Below are positions 7,429 to 16,194 of a DNA stretch of 22,012 nt, one piece after another. This stretch comes from Nocardioides sp. (GTDB lineage: Bacteria > Actinomycetota > Actinomycetes > Propionibacteriales > Nocardioidaceae). The position numbers and the translations under genes are program-made. How positions within the stretch are numbered: position 1 is the stretch's first letter; every line of letters begins with the position of its first letter. The notes beneath the pieces were generated by a model. That model did no database searches. It worked only from the letters and a program-made list of their open reading frames with translations, and was not told the origin of the DNA. The stretch covers positions 1 through 22,012 of the forward strand of contig NZ_JASLGR010000004.1 of the NCBI RefSeq assembly GCF_030150155.1, written 5' to 3'.

Positions 7429-8142
7429 ATGACGGCCCCCGACTGGACCATCTACCAGGCAGTCCTCTTCGATCTCGACGGTGTGGTCACCCCCACTGCC
7501 CTCGTGCACGCCCGCGCCTGGGCGGAGATGTTCAACGACTACCTCCCGACTCTCCCGGAGCCGAGACAGGCGCCCTTCACCGACGCCGACTACCACGCGT
7601 ACGTCGACGGCAAGCCGCGCTACGACGGTGTCCGTGACTTCCTCGCCTCCCGGGGGCTGCACCCCGACGAGGACGAGATCGTCAGGCTCGGCGACCGCAA
7701 GAACGACCTGGTCAACGAGGTCCTCGAACGCGACGGCGTCGAGGCCTACCCGGGGTCGGTGCTGCTCCTGGACCACCTGCGCGACCTGGGCATGCCGCTG
7801 GCGATCGTCAGCTCCTCGGCCAACGCCCGCGCGGTGCTGACCGCGGCCGGCCTGCTGGACCGGTTCGCCACCATCGTCGACGGCACCGTGGCCCGCGACC
7901 TGGGGCTGCCCGGCAAGCCGGCGCCCGATACCTTCCTCCATGCCGCCGAGGTGCTCGGCGCGACCGCCGCCACCTCGGTGGTGCTCGAGGACGCCGTCAG
8001 CGGCGTCGCCGCCGGCAAGGCCGGCCACTTCGGGCTGACCGTGGGCGTCGATCGCGGGGCCGGCTCCGCCCTGGCCGCCGCCGGTGCCGACGTACTGGTG
8101 GAAGACCTTGCCGAACTCGTCCCTGAAGGAGACAACGCGTGA
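7429..8142 (+). CDS. HAD hydrolase, beta-phosphoglucomutase-like
   Basis: This 237-residue HAD-superfamily protein has all four motifs. They are nucleophile Asp15 and acid/base Asp17 in FDLDGVV, Ser128 in IVSSSANA, Lys163 in GKPAPDTF and the acidic pair Glu187-Asp188 in VLEDAVSGV. The helical cap between motifs I and II and the overall layout match the beta-phosphoglucomutase/phosphatase subgroup. The next gene encodes a GH65 enzyme. When a GH65 enzyme acts as an inverting phosphorylase it releases beta-glucose 1-phosphate, which beta-phosphoglucomutase converts to glucose 6-phosphate. A sugar-phosphate phosphatase role is the alternative. The stop overlaps the next start (GTGA), indicating coupling. 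Confidence 0.9.
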   Translation: MTAPDWTIYQAVLFDLDGVVTPTALVHARAWAEMFNDYLPTLPEPRQAPFTDADYHAYVDGKPRYDGVRDFLASRGLHPDEDEIVRLGDRKNDLVNEVLERDGVEAYPGSVLLLDHLRDLGMPLAIVSSSANARAVLTAAGLLDRFATIVDGTVARDLGLPGKPAPDTFLHAAEVLGATAATSVVLEDAVSGVAAGKAGHFGLTVGVDRGAGSALAAAGADVLVEDLAELVPEGDNA

Positions 8143-10706
8143 GCGCCAGCCCCGACCCGATGGACCGATCACGATTCCCGGTCGATCCGTGGCGTCTGAT
8201 CGAGACCTCGACCTCCCTGGAGGACCCGGGACTGACCGAGACCCTGTTCTCGGTGGCCAACGGCTATCTCGGGATGCGCGGCAACCCCGAGGAGGGCCGC
8301 CCGGCCTTCGCACACGGCACCTTCGTCAACGGCTTCCACGAGACCTGGCCGATCAAGCATGCCGAGAACGCCTTCGGCTTCGCCAAGACCGGTCAGACGA
8401 TCGTCAACGCACCCGACGCCAAGGTGATGAAGATCTACGTCGACGACGAGCCACTCACCTTCGGCACCGCCGACCTGGAGGCCTACGAGCGCACCCTGGA
8501 CTTCCGCGACGGGATCCTGCGCCGCTCCCTGATCTGGCGCACCCCCAGCGGCAAGCGGGTCAAGATCGACTCCACCCGAATGGTCTCAATGACCCAGCGC
8601 CACCTCGCGGTGCTGACCCTCGAGGTCACCATGCTCAGCGGCAGCGCCCCGATCGTGATCTCCAGCCAGCTGCTCAACCGGCAGGACGGTCGCGACGACC
8701 TGCACCACTCCAACCCGAGTGCTGCCCAGGGCTCGGACCCGCGCAAGGCCGCCGCGTTCGAGGAGCGGGTGCTGCTGCCGCAGATGTCGTACGCCAACGA
8801 CGAGCGGATGCTGCTGGGCTACCAGGCCGCCCGGTCGGGGATGACGATCGCGGTCGCCGCCGACCACCACCTGTCCACCTCCGACGAGGTCGAGACCCTG
8901 GTCCGTGCCGACGAGGACCGCACCAAGATGGTCTTCCGCGTCGATGCCACCGAGGGCACCCGGCTGCGGCTGGACAAGATCGTGGGCTACCACACCTCGC
9001 GCGGCGTCCCGGTGCGCGAGCTCTCCGACCGCTGCGACAGGACCCTGGACCGCGCCAAGCGGATGGGCGTGCCGCGGCTGATGGACGAGCAGCGCCAGTG
9101 GTGGGACGAGTTCTGGGCCTCGGCCGACGTCGAGGTCGAGGGCACCGGCCCGCACCTGCGCGCGATGCAGCAGGCCATCCGGTTCAACCTGTTCTCCGTG
9201 GCCCAGGCCTCGGCACGCTCCGACGGCATCGGCGTACCCGCCAAGGGCGTCACCGGCTCGGGCTACGAGGGGCACTACTTCTGGGACACCGAGATCTACG
9301 TGGTGCCCTTCCTCACCTACACCCAGCCCGCGCTGGCCCGCAACGTGCTGCACTTCCGCTCGATGATGCTGCCCGCGGCCCGCGAGCGCGCCAGCGAGCT
9401 GGCCGTGTCCGGCGCCCTCTTCCCGTGGCGCACGATCAACGGCGAGGAGGCCTCGGCCTACTACGCCGCCGGCTCCGCGCAGGTGCACATCGACGCCGAC
9501 GTGGTCTATGCGATGACGAAGTACGTCGCTGCGACCGGCGACCTCGGCTTCCTCATACGCGAGGGGATCGACGTCCTGGTCGAGACCTCGCGGATGTGGG
9601 CCGACCTCGGCTTCTGGCGCCAGCCCGCCGGCGGCGGTGAGGAGTCGTTCCACATCCACGGCGTCACCGGCCCCGACGAGTACACCACCGTGGTGAACAA
9701 CAACCTGTTCACCAACGTGATGGCGCGCTACAACCTGGAGCAGGCGGTCGCCTCGGTGCGGCTGATCAAGCAGATCGCCCCCGCCGAGTACACCCAGATC
9801 GTCGGTCGGCTGCACCTGACCGACGACGAGGTCACCGAGTGGGAGCGCTGCGCGGCCTCGATGCAGATCCCGTACGACGAGGGCCTCGGCATCCACCCGC
9901 AGGACGACCTGTTCCTGGAGCGGGAGGTCTGGGACCTGCCGAACACGCCGCCGGAGCTGCGGCCGCTGCTGCTGCACTACCACCCGCTGGTGATCTACCG
10001 GTTCCAGGTGCTCAAGCAGGCCGACGTGGTGCTCGCGCTGTTCCTCCAGGGTGACCGGTTCACCCTCGACGCCAAGCGCGCCGACTTCGAGTACTACGAC
10101 CCGATCACCACCGGTGACTCCACGCTGTCGGCGGTGGTGCAGTCGATCATCGCCGCCGAGGTCGGCTACCACGAGGTGGCGCTGAACTACTTCCTCGACG
10201 CCCTCTACGTCGACCTGGCCAACCTGCACGGCAACACCATCGACGGCATGCACATCGCCTCCACCGGCGGGGTCTGGTCGGCGCTGGTCTTCGGCTTCGG
10301 CGGGATGCGGGACTTCGGGGACCAGCTCTCCTTCGACCCGCGCCTGCCCGTGGAGTGGGACGCGCTCAGCTACAAGGTGCGCTGGCGGGGCAACCGGCTC
10401 GCGGTCAGGGTCACCGAGGAGCAGCTCGAGATCGTGCTGGAGGACGTCGCCGAGGGTGCCTCGGGCGAGGTCGAGCTGACCGTGCGCGGGGTGCGTCACG
10501 TGGTCACCGCCGACGCCTCCCTCAAGGTCGCGCTGCCGCACCACGGGCCGCGGACCTCGGGCCATCTGGGCGGCATCCCGATGGTCGGCGGAGTCCGGTC
10601 GGACGGCAGTCAGATCACGGCAGCGGTCCCGGAGCCGTCGTACGGTCCGATGGAGCCGCTGACGGGCGAGGTGCCGCTGCCCGACTACGACCCGAACCCG
10701 TCCTGA
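8139..10706 (+). CDS. Glycoside hydrolase family 65 enzyme (disaccharide phosphorylase or trehalase)
   Basis: The 855-residue protein has the GH65 layout: an N-terminal beta-sandwich (about 15-270), an (alpha/alpha)6 barrel (about 325-700) and a C-terminal beta-domain. Hallmarks are FWDTE (381-385), the general acid Glu514 in HIHGVTGPDEYTT, the substrate-site Lys626-Gln627 in VLKQADVV, and HGNTIDGMHIASTGG. The family includes maltose, trehalose, kojibiose and nigerose phosphorylases and mycobacterial trehalase. I cannot tell from sequence alone which this is. The HAD-GH65 adjacency matches the Mycobacterium tuberculosis Rv3400-Rv3401 pair. The GTG start has a good GAAGGAG ribosome-binding site (8125-8131) inside the HAD gene. 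The enzyme is predicted cytoplasmic. Confidence 0.92.
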   Translation: MSASPDPMDRSRFPVDPWRLIETSTSLEDPGLTETLFSVANGYLGMRGNPEEGRPAFAHGTFVNGFHETWPIKHAENAFGFAKTGQTIVNAPDAKVMKIYVDDEPLTFGTADLEAYERTLDFRDGILRRSLIWRTPSGKRVKIDSTRMVSMTQRHLAVLTLEVTMLSGSAPIVISSQLLNRQDGRDDLHHSNPSAAQGSDPRKAAAFEERVLLPQMSYANDERMLLGYQAARSGMTIAVAADHHLSTSDEVETLVRADEDRTKMVFRVDATEGTRLRLDKIVGYHTSRGVPVRELSDRCDRTLDRAKRMGVPRLMDEQRQWWDEFWASADVEVEGTGPHLRAMQQAIRFNLFSVAQASARSDGIGVPAKGVTGSGYEGHYFWDTEIYVVPFLTYTQPALARNVLHFRSMMLPAARERASELAVSGALFPWRTINGEEASAYYAAGSAQVHIDADVVYAMTKYVAATGDLGFLIREGIDVLVETSRMWADLGFWRQPAGGGEESFHIHGVTGPDEYTTVVNNNLFTNVMARYNLEQAVASVRLIKQIAPAEYTQIVGRLHLTDDEVTEWERCAASMQIPYDEGLGIHPQDDLFLEREVWDLPNTPPELRPLLLHYHPLVIYRFQVLKQADVVLALFLQGDRFTLDAKRADFEYYDPITTGDSTLSAVVQSIIAAEVGYHEVALNYFLDALYVDLANLHGNTIDGMHIASTGGVWSALVFGFGGMRDFGDQLSFDPRLPVEWDALSYKVRWRGNRLAVRVTEEQLEIVLEDVAEGASGEVELTVRGVRHVVTADASLKVALPHHGPRTSGHLGGIPMVGGVRSDGSQITAAVPEPSYGPMEPLTGEVPLPDYDPNPS

Positions 10707-10741
10707 ACGCCTCCCTCCGACGGGCTCCCTCCGCACGCGGG

Positions 10742-11575
10742 GTGGGGCCCGTCGGTCTCGTCATCCTCGGGGTGGTCTCGGTCCAGGTCGGCGCCGCGCT
10801 GGCCAAGCTGCTCTTCGACGAAGCCTCGCCGACCACGATCGTCTGGCTCCGGCTGGCGACCTCGACCGTGGTGCTGGCGGCCTGGGCCAGGCCCCGGCTG
10901 CGCGGCCGCGGCTGGGGCGAGTGGGGTCCCGCGCTCGGCCTCGGCGTCTGCCTGGCGGCGATGAACTGGGCGATCTACCAGTCCTTCGCCCGGATCCCGA
11001 TCGGGATCGCGGTCACGATCGAGCTGGCCGGACCGCTGCTCTTCGCCGCGCTCGCCTCCCACCGACGCCGGGACCTGGCCTGGATCGGGGTGGCCGCCCT
11101 CGGGGTGGCGCTGCTCGGTCTGCGCCCGGCCGGGGTGACCTGGGCCGGGGTCGCCTTCGCCGTCGCTGCCGCGGCGGCGTGGGCCGGCTACATCCACTTC
11201 GCCGCCCGCACCGGCAAGGCCTGGCAGGGCCTGGACGGGCTAGCGATCGCCTCCGGGATCGCTCTGGTCCTGCTCACCCCGCTGACGCTGGGCTGGCACG
11301 GTGGCGAGCTGGCCTCGTCGCACCTGTGGCTGATCGGCGCCTGCGTCGGGCTGCTCTCCTCGGTGATCCCCTACTCCGCGGAGATGATCGCGCTGCGCTC
11401 GCTCTCGCCGGTGGTGTTCGGCGTCCTGGTCTCCCTCGACCCGGCCGCTGCCGCCGTCGCGGGGCTGGTCGTGGTCGGCGAGAGCCTCTCGGTGCTGCAG
11501 TGGCTGGCGATCGGGTGTGTGGTGGTGGCCTCGATCGGGATGACCCGGTCGGCCACCGCCGCTCACTTGGACTGA
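10742..11575 (+). CDS. EamA/DMT-family exporter (RhtA-like)
   Basis: This roughly 277-residue membrane protein is made almost wholly of hydrophobic helices, about ten, in two EamA repeats. The first repeat begins VILGVVSVQVGAALAKLLF and the second VTWAGVAFAVAAAAAWAGYI. The phrases WLRLATSTVVL and PIGIAVTIELAGPLLFA are typical of RhtA-like threonine/homoserine exporters; the substrate is not known. The GTG at 10742 gives a normal short N terminus. An in-frame CTG at 10703 overlapping the GH65 stop is a less likely alternative. It follows the GH65 gene by 35 bp, so it may be co-transcribed. Its 3' end overlaps the convergent SPFH gene by 13 bp. Confidence 0.85.
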   Translation: MGPVGLVILGVVSVQVGAALAKLLFDEASPTTIVWLRLATSTVVLAAWARPRLRGRGWGEWGPALGLGVCLAAMNWAIYQSFARIPIGIAVTIELAGPLLFAALASHRRRDLAWIGVAALGVALLGLRPAGVTWAGVAFAVAAAAAWAGYIHFAARTGKAWQGLDGLAIASGIALVLLTPLTLGWHGGELASSHLWLIGACVGLLSSVIPYSAEMIALRSLSPVVFGVLVSLDPAAAAVAGLVVVGESLSVLQWLAIGCVVVASIGMTRSATAAHLD

Positions 11576-12616
11576 GTGCCGCTGGACTGAGTGCCACCCG
11601 CGCCCAGGACGAGGTTCGAGGAGCCGCCGGGCCAGCAGGTGAAGCCGGCCGGCACCGCCTGGTTGGCCTTGACCATGTCGTTGAGGATGTCGAGGCAGCG
11701 CGAGACCAGGACGTTGGGGTCCTTCGAGACCGACTGGGACAGCGCCTTGTTGGCGGCGGCCTGGGCGGCGGCGGTCTTCTCCTGCTGCTGGGCGATCCGG
11801 GTGTTGCCGACCTCGGCCTGGTAGGCGTTGATCTTGTCCTGCGTGGTCTGAGCCAGGGAGAGCAACGACATCGTCACCGAACGGACCGTGATCTGGCGCT
11901 TGCCGTTGTTGAGCTGGGCCAGCCGCTCGTTCATCGCGTCCTTGATCTTCGCCGAGTAGGAGTCCAGGTCCGGGGTCGCGGAGATCTCGAGGTTGGTCTC
12001 CCCCACGGTGCCGCTCGCGACCGCCTTGTCAACGTTGGTGAGCGGGTTGAAGTCGTGCAGCACTGAGTTGACCGACGCCTTGAGCTGGGGTGACGACCAG
12101 GCTCTTGCGAATCGTCGCGTTGACGTCGTTGGAGCGGTAGTTCTGGAAGAGCGTCGAGGCCTCCTCCGGTGCGATCTGCCACTGGATCGTCAGCGACGCA
12201 CAGGCCGTGGAGCCGTCGCCGATGCGGACCTTGATGCACTGGTCGCCGTCGAACTCGTCGGGCTGGATCGCGGCGTCGAGCACGGTGACCTTGTGCCACG
12301 GCGCCTTGAGGTGGATGCCGGCGTTGAGGTCACGACCGGTCGGACGGCCGAACGAGGTGACCACGCCGACGTCCTTGGTGCCGACCTTGACCAGGCACGA
12401 GGCGACCACCACGACGACGGCGAGCACGCACAGCGCGGCACCGATCCAACGCAGGCCGCCGCGCATCGGCACCGTCACCGAGGTGGCGCCGTCCTCCCCC
12501 TGCTTCCGCTTCGCCGCGGTGGTCACCGGCACGGCGACGCTGCGAGCGCGCCGGGAGGCGAGCAGCGCGATCAGGCCGATCACGAGGAGGACGACGCCGA
12601 AGATCACAGAACCCAT
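11563..12616 (-). pseudogene. SPFH/band-7 domain membrane protein, frameshifted
   Basis: Two overlapping frames form one gene. The first (from ATG 12616) has two membrane helices (VIFGVVLLVIGLIALL and WIGAALCVLAVVVVVA) and the start of a prohibitin-like SPFH domain (GTKDVGVVTSFGRPTGRDLN, then IHLKAPWHKVTVLDAA). It runs out of frame near the C4 run at 12087-12090 (GTCACCCCAG on the minus strand) and stops at 12029. The other frame continues as QLKASVNSVLHDFNPL with a coiled-coil-like AQQQEKTAAAQAAANKAL segment and ends GTQSSGTQSK. Removing one base restores about 350 residues. This is either a real loss-of-function mutation or an assembly error. It starts 25 bp after the EcfS gene with an AAAGGA ribosome-binding site, so it is probably the last gene of that operon. 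Confidence 0.8.
11569..11595. repeat. Short tandem repeat at a convergent gene junction
   Basis: GGACTGAGTGCC occurs twice with a 15-nt period (11569-11580 and 11584-11595). On the minus strand it encodes the repeated GTQS near the SPFH C terminus. On the plus strand the first copy contains the TGA stop of the EamA exporter. Confidence 0.8.
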
Positions 12617-12641
12617 GGCCCCATCCTTTCTTATCCCGCTC

Positions 12642-13451
12642 TCAGGTTGCAGCCGTGGGGGTCTGCGCTGAGACGGTGCCGGTCACCGTCGCCCGACGCG
12701 CCGCACGGCGCAGGGTGGTCAGCACCGGCGCCCCGAGCAGCCCGATCGCCACCGCGGTCGTGATCGCGCGACCGGTGTCGAAGCTGGTGGTCGAGGTGAG
12801 CAGCGTGTACTTCGCGAAGGTGACCAGGTTTTCCCCCCACGACGCCGACGGGTCGAACGAGAGCGGCCCGTCATGGCCCGGCACACTGATCCCGGCCAGC
12901 GTCGGCCAGCCCTGGAGGTTGAGCAGCGCGCCGTACAGATAGGCCACCACGACGCCGTACGCCGCCAGCATCACGACCTCGCCACGACCGCGCACCCGAC
13001 GCGGCAACAGCCCCGCCCCGAGCCCCATCCACGCGGTGGCGAGCATCTGGTACGGCAGCCACGGCCCGACCCCGGCGGTGAACAGGGCGCTGGCGAACAG
13101 GCTGGTGCAGCCCAGCATGAAGCCGAACGCAGGCCCGAAGACCCGGCCGCCGAGGATGACCAGGAAGAAGACCAGCTCGACGCCGGCGGTGCCGGCCGAG
13201 ACGCCGCGCATCACCGCGTCGATCGCGGCCAGGACCCCGAGGATGGCGAGCACCCGTGGGTCCAGTCCGCCCTGGCTCAGCTCCGCGATCGCCACCACCA
13301 CCACGACCGGCAGCAGCAGCATGAAGACGAACGGAGGCTGCACCAACGTGGCGTCGGACTGGTTGACCAGCAGCGGCCAGACCAGGGTGATCAGCCCGAA
13401 CAGGCTGACCACTGCGAGCACCAGCGTCGAGCGCAGCGTCATCCGCATCAT
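12642..13451 (-). CDS. ECF transporter substrate-binding (S) component, probably for cobalamin
   Basis: The 269-residue protein is a multi-helix membrane protein of the ECF-transporter S-component type, which binds a vitamin and docks on EcfT. Hydrophobic helices include LVLAVVSLFGLITLVWPLLV and FMLLLPVVVVVAIAEL. Typical S-component sequences are AIDAVMRGVSAGTAGVELVF, GRVFGPAFGFMLGCTSLFAS and GPWLPYQMLATAWMGLGAGL. The ATG overlaps the stop of the ATPase gene (ATGA), so it is translationally coupled. Substrate assignment rests on context: a cobalamin riboswitch and transcobalamin-like secreted partners head the operon. A corrinoid precursor is an alternative. Confidence 0.85.
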   Translation of the reverse strand: MMRMTLRSTLVLAVVSLFGLITLVWPLLVNQSDATLVQPPFVFMLLLPVVVVVAIAELSQGGLDPRVLAILGVLAAIDAVMRGVSAGTAGVELVFFLVILGGRVFGPAFGFMLGCTSLFASALFTAGVGPWLPYQMLATAWMGLGAGLLPRRVRGRGEVVMLAAYGVVVAYLYGALLNLQGWPTLAGISVPGHDGPLSFDPSASWGENLVTFAKYTLLTSTTSFDTGRAITTAVAIGLLGAPVLTTLRRAARRATVTGTVSAQTPTAAT

Positions 13452-15112
13452 GCCGAGGCGCTCCCCTCGCCGCTGCGGGGTGCGGCACGGTCGAGGTAGG
13501 CGACCTGGGCGAGCACCTCGTCCACGGTGAGCCAGCCGGGGCCGAGCACCTTGGTGACCTGCGGGGCGAAGGCCGGGGTCTCGGCGACGACCCGGCGCGC
13601 GGGCCCCTCCGAGACCACCTCGCCCTCGGCCAGCACCACGACGTCGTCGGCGACGTGGGCGACGAACTCGACGTCGTGGGTGGCGACCAGGACGGCCCGT
13701 CCCGCTGCGGCCTGCTCGCGCAGGATCTGCACCAGCGCGGTCTTCGCCAGGTAGTCCAGGCCCCGGGTCGGCTCGTCGAGGAGCAGCACCGGCGGGTCGG
13801 CGGCCAGCACGATCGCCAGCGCGAGGGCGAGCCGCTGTCCCTCGGAGAGGTCGCGGGGGTGCCGCTGGTCGGGGATGCCCGGCACCAGCCGGTCCAGGAT
13901 CGCCCGGGTCGTCGGACCGGCCGCGGCACACTCGGCCGCCACCGTCTCCAGGTAGAGCAGGTCGCTCGCCGTCTGCGGCAGCAGGCCGACGTGGCGGCGC
14001 CGTTCGGCGGGCTTGAGGTCGGCGGGGTCGACGTCGGTGCCGCCGGACCCGGTGACCCGGATCCGCCCGGCGCGCCGTTCTTGGGTGCCCTGCAGCGTCC
14101 ACAGCAAGGTCGACTTCCCGCTGCCGTTGCGCCCCATCAGCGCGCTCACCCGGCCGGCGGTGAGCCGCAGGTCGACCCGGTCCAGCACGTGCCGACGGCC
14201 ACGGTCCACCGCCACCCCGACGGCGGCCAGGGTCGGCGTCGCGACCGGGGCCGGCGTCGGGTTCAGGGACTCCGGGCCCGGTGCCTGCAGCCGGTCGACG
14301 GCGAGCTCGCGACGCAGCCGACGACGGGTCTCGCGGACGGTGAGCGGGAGCGGGTCCATCCGCAGTGCCCGTCCCAGCTCGATCAGCGGCGGGGCCAGCG
14401 GAGCGTCGGCCAGCATCTCGGCCGGCTCGCCGACCCGGAGGCTGCCGTCGCCGGGCAGCAGCGCGATCCGGTCGGCGAAGGGCACCACCCGTTCGAGCCG
14501 ATGCTCGGCGATCACGACCGTGGTGGCCAGGTCCTCCACCAGGCGGGCCAGGGTGGCCAACACCTCCTCGGCCGCGGTCGGGTCGAGTGCCGAGGTCGGC
14601 TCGTCGAGGACCAGCAGCGCCGGATGCATGGTCAGCACCGAGCCGATCGCGACCCGCTGCGCCTGGCCGCCCGACAGCGTGCGCAGATCGCGCTGGCGCA
14701 GATCGGCGATGCCGAGCAGGTCCAGGGTCTCCTCGACCCGTCGGCGCATGGTCGCCGGTGCCAGCCCGAGCTGCTCCATCCCGTAGGCCAGCTCCTCCTC
14801 GACCGTGTCGGTGACGAAGCCCGCAGCCGGGTCCTGGCCGACGTACCCGATCCGCTCGGCGCGCTCGCGGGGCGGCGCCGCGGTGAGGTCCACGCCGCCG
14901 AGCAGGAAGCGACCCGAGAGGTCGCCGCCGCTGAACCGCGGCACCAGCCCCGACAGCACCCCGAGCAGGGTCGACTTGCCGGCACCGGTCGGTCCGGAGA
15001 CGAGCAGCAGCTCGCCCTCCTCGATCTCCAGCCCGACCCGGTCCAGGGTCGGGCGGTCGGCGTCGGGCAGCCGCACCGTGATCTCACGGAGCTCGACCAG
15101 GGGCGGGGTCAT
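13448..15112 (-). CDS. ECF transporter ATPase, fused EcfA-EcfA' (two ABC domains)
   Basis: The 554-residue protein holds two ABC ATPase domains. The first has Walker A GPTGAGKST (Lys46), Q-loop Gln93, signature LSGGQ (146-150) and Walker B LLVLDE (Glu171). The second has Walker A GRNGSGKST (Lys333), signature LSEGQ (422-426) and Walker B VLLLDE (Glu447). Both domains keep their catalytic residues, so both ATP sites look functional. Fused EcfA1-EcfA2 proteins occur in dedicated (group I) ECF transporters, YkoD being one example. The ATG at 15112 overlaps the EcfT stop by one base (TGATG), and its own stop overlaps the S-component start. It energises import by the EcfS-EcfT membrane pair. Confidence 0.93.
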   Translation of the reverse strand: MTPPLVELREITVRLPDADRPTLDRVGLEIEEGELLLVSGPTGAGKSTLLGVLSGLVPRFSGGDLSGRFLLGGVDLTAAPPRERAERIGYVGQDPAAGFVTDTVEEELAYGMEQLGLAPATMRRRVEETLDLLGIADLRQRDLRTLSGGQAQRVAIGSVLTMHPALLVLDEPTSALDPTAAEEVLATLARLVEDLATTVVIAEHRLERVVPFADRIALLPGDGSLRVGEPAEMLADAPLAPPLIELGRALRMDPLPLTVRETRRRLRRELAVDRLQAPGPESLNPTPAPVATPTLAAVGVAVDRGRRHVLDRVDLRLTAGRVSALMGRNGSGKSTLLWTLQGTQERRAGRIRVTGSGGTDVDPADLKPAERRRHVGLLPQTASDLLYLETVAAECAAAGPTTRAILDRLVPGIPDQRHPRDLSEGQRLALALAIVLAADPPVLLLDEPTRGLDYLAKTALVQILREQAAAGRAVLVATHDVEFVAHVADDVVVLAEGEVVSEGPARRVVAETPAFAPQVTKVLGPGWLTVDEVLAQVAYLDRAAPRSGEGSASA

Positions 15113-16194
15113 CACGCGGGCACCTCCACGGCGTCGGCGACAGGGGAAGGAACCAGGACCAGGGGCGCCAGCGCGATCAGGATGGCGATCATGGCGGTCA
15201 GGCTGAGCGTCGGCGCGACGGTGACGAGCGGATGGGCGACCACCGTGTCGTGGTGGGCGACCCACCAGCCGGCGAAGCCGACCACCAGACCGGTGGCGAC
15301 GAGGCCGACGTCATGCCCGCGCACCCGCTGTGGGCGGTACGTCGTCCGCGCCACCCGTCCGCCGGCGCTGACCAGCCCGAGGACGCAGACCGCAAGCCCG
15401 ACGGCGACGGTGAGACCCGCGAGGGTGCCGTTCATCACCGTCGGATCGAGCAGCGCGTAGGCGCCCACACAGAGACCGAAGAGCCCCACCAGCATCAGCG
15501 CTCCGGTGATCCAGCGCTCCCGGCGCGAGGCCCCGGCCGAGCGGCCGTAGCCCCGGGTGTCCATCCCGGCGGCGAGCGCCATCGAGCGCTCGAGCGCGTC
15601 CTCCAGCACCGGCACGACGACGCGGCGCAGCCTGCCGCCGCGACTGCTGTCACCCTCGCGGAGCAGCTGGGCGCGCCGCACCCGAGCCAGCGAGTCGGCC
15701 AGCTGCGGCAGCACGGTGAGCGCCACCACGAGGGCGGTGCCCAGCTCGTAGAGCGCCGGCGGCAACGTGCGCAGCAACTTCTTCGGGTTGGCCAGGGCGT
15801 TGGCCGCGCCGACCGCGATCACGATCGCAGCCAGACGGAGGCCGTCGTACAGACCGAAGAGCAGGGACTCGCTGGTCACCGGACCGAGCAGATGGATGCC
15901 GAGCACCCAGTCCGGCAGCGGGATCTGCGGCAGGTCGACCAGGACGTGACCGCCGGCGGCCGAGCCGAGCAGCACCCGGAAGGCGAGCCGGACCGCGACG
16001 ATCACCGCCCCGGCGATGAGGTAAAGGCGGAACGCCGCAGCCCACGGGTGGTCGCCCCGCCGCGCGAGGGTGACGAGGATCGTCACCGCGATCGCGAGGC
16101 TGGTGAGCCACGGGTTGGTGGTCTGGGAGGCGAAGGCCGCCACCCCGACCGCCCATGCCCACCACGCCAGCGGGTGGACCACGGCGCTGTTCAT
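15112..16194 (-). CDS. ECF transporter transmembrane (T) component
   Basis: This 360-residue membrane protein is the EcfT scaffold that links the S component to the ATPase. It begins with hydrophobic helices (HPLAWWAWAVGVAAFASQ, LTSLAIAVTILVTLA). It carries the two conserved coupling-helix motifs: the ARVRRAQLLRE segment (about 168-180) and MDTRGYGR (211-218). A further set of about four helices follows (about 230-350), making it longer than a minimal EcfT of about 260 residues. It starts 17 bp after the stop of the tethered DUF4430 protein, inside a 13-bp tandem duplication. Its stop overlaps the ATPase start. Confidence 0.9.
   Translation of the reverse strand: MNSAVVHPLAWWAWAVGVAAFASQTTNPWLTSLAIAVTILVTLARRGDHPWAAAFRLYLIAGAVIVAVRLAFRVLLGSAAGGHVLVDLPQIPLPDWVLGIHLLGPVTSESLLFGLYDGLRLAAIVIAVGAANALANPKKLLRTLPPALYELGTALVVALTVLPQLADSLARVRRAQLLREGDSSRGGRLRRVVVPVLEDALERSMALAAGMDTRGYGRSAGASRRERWITGALMLVGLFGLCVGAYALLDPTVMNGTLAGLTVAVGLAVCVLGLVSAGGRVARTTYRPQRVRGHDVGLVATGLVVGFAGWWVAHHDTVVAHPLVTVAPTLSLTAMIAILIALAPLVLVPSPVADAVEVPA

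Noticed and set aside
12080..12100. Programmed ribosomal frameshifting in the SPFH gene
   Set aside because: The in-frame codons at the C run are ACC CCA. Re-pairing after a +1 slip would be poor, and there is no stop codon or stimulatory structure nearby. A simple indel or miscall fits better.
12642..16194. A thiamin-precursor (YkoEDC-like) assignment for the ECF transporter
   Set aside because: The S - fused double ATPase - T set resembles YkoEDC, but the operon leader has cobalamin aptamer boxes, not a TPP riboswitch, and carries transcobalamin-like secreted partners.
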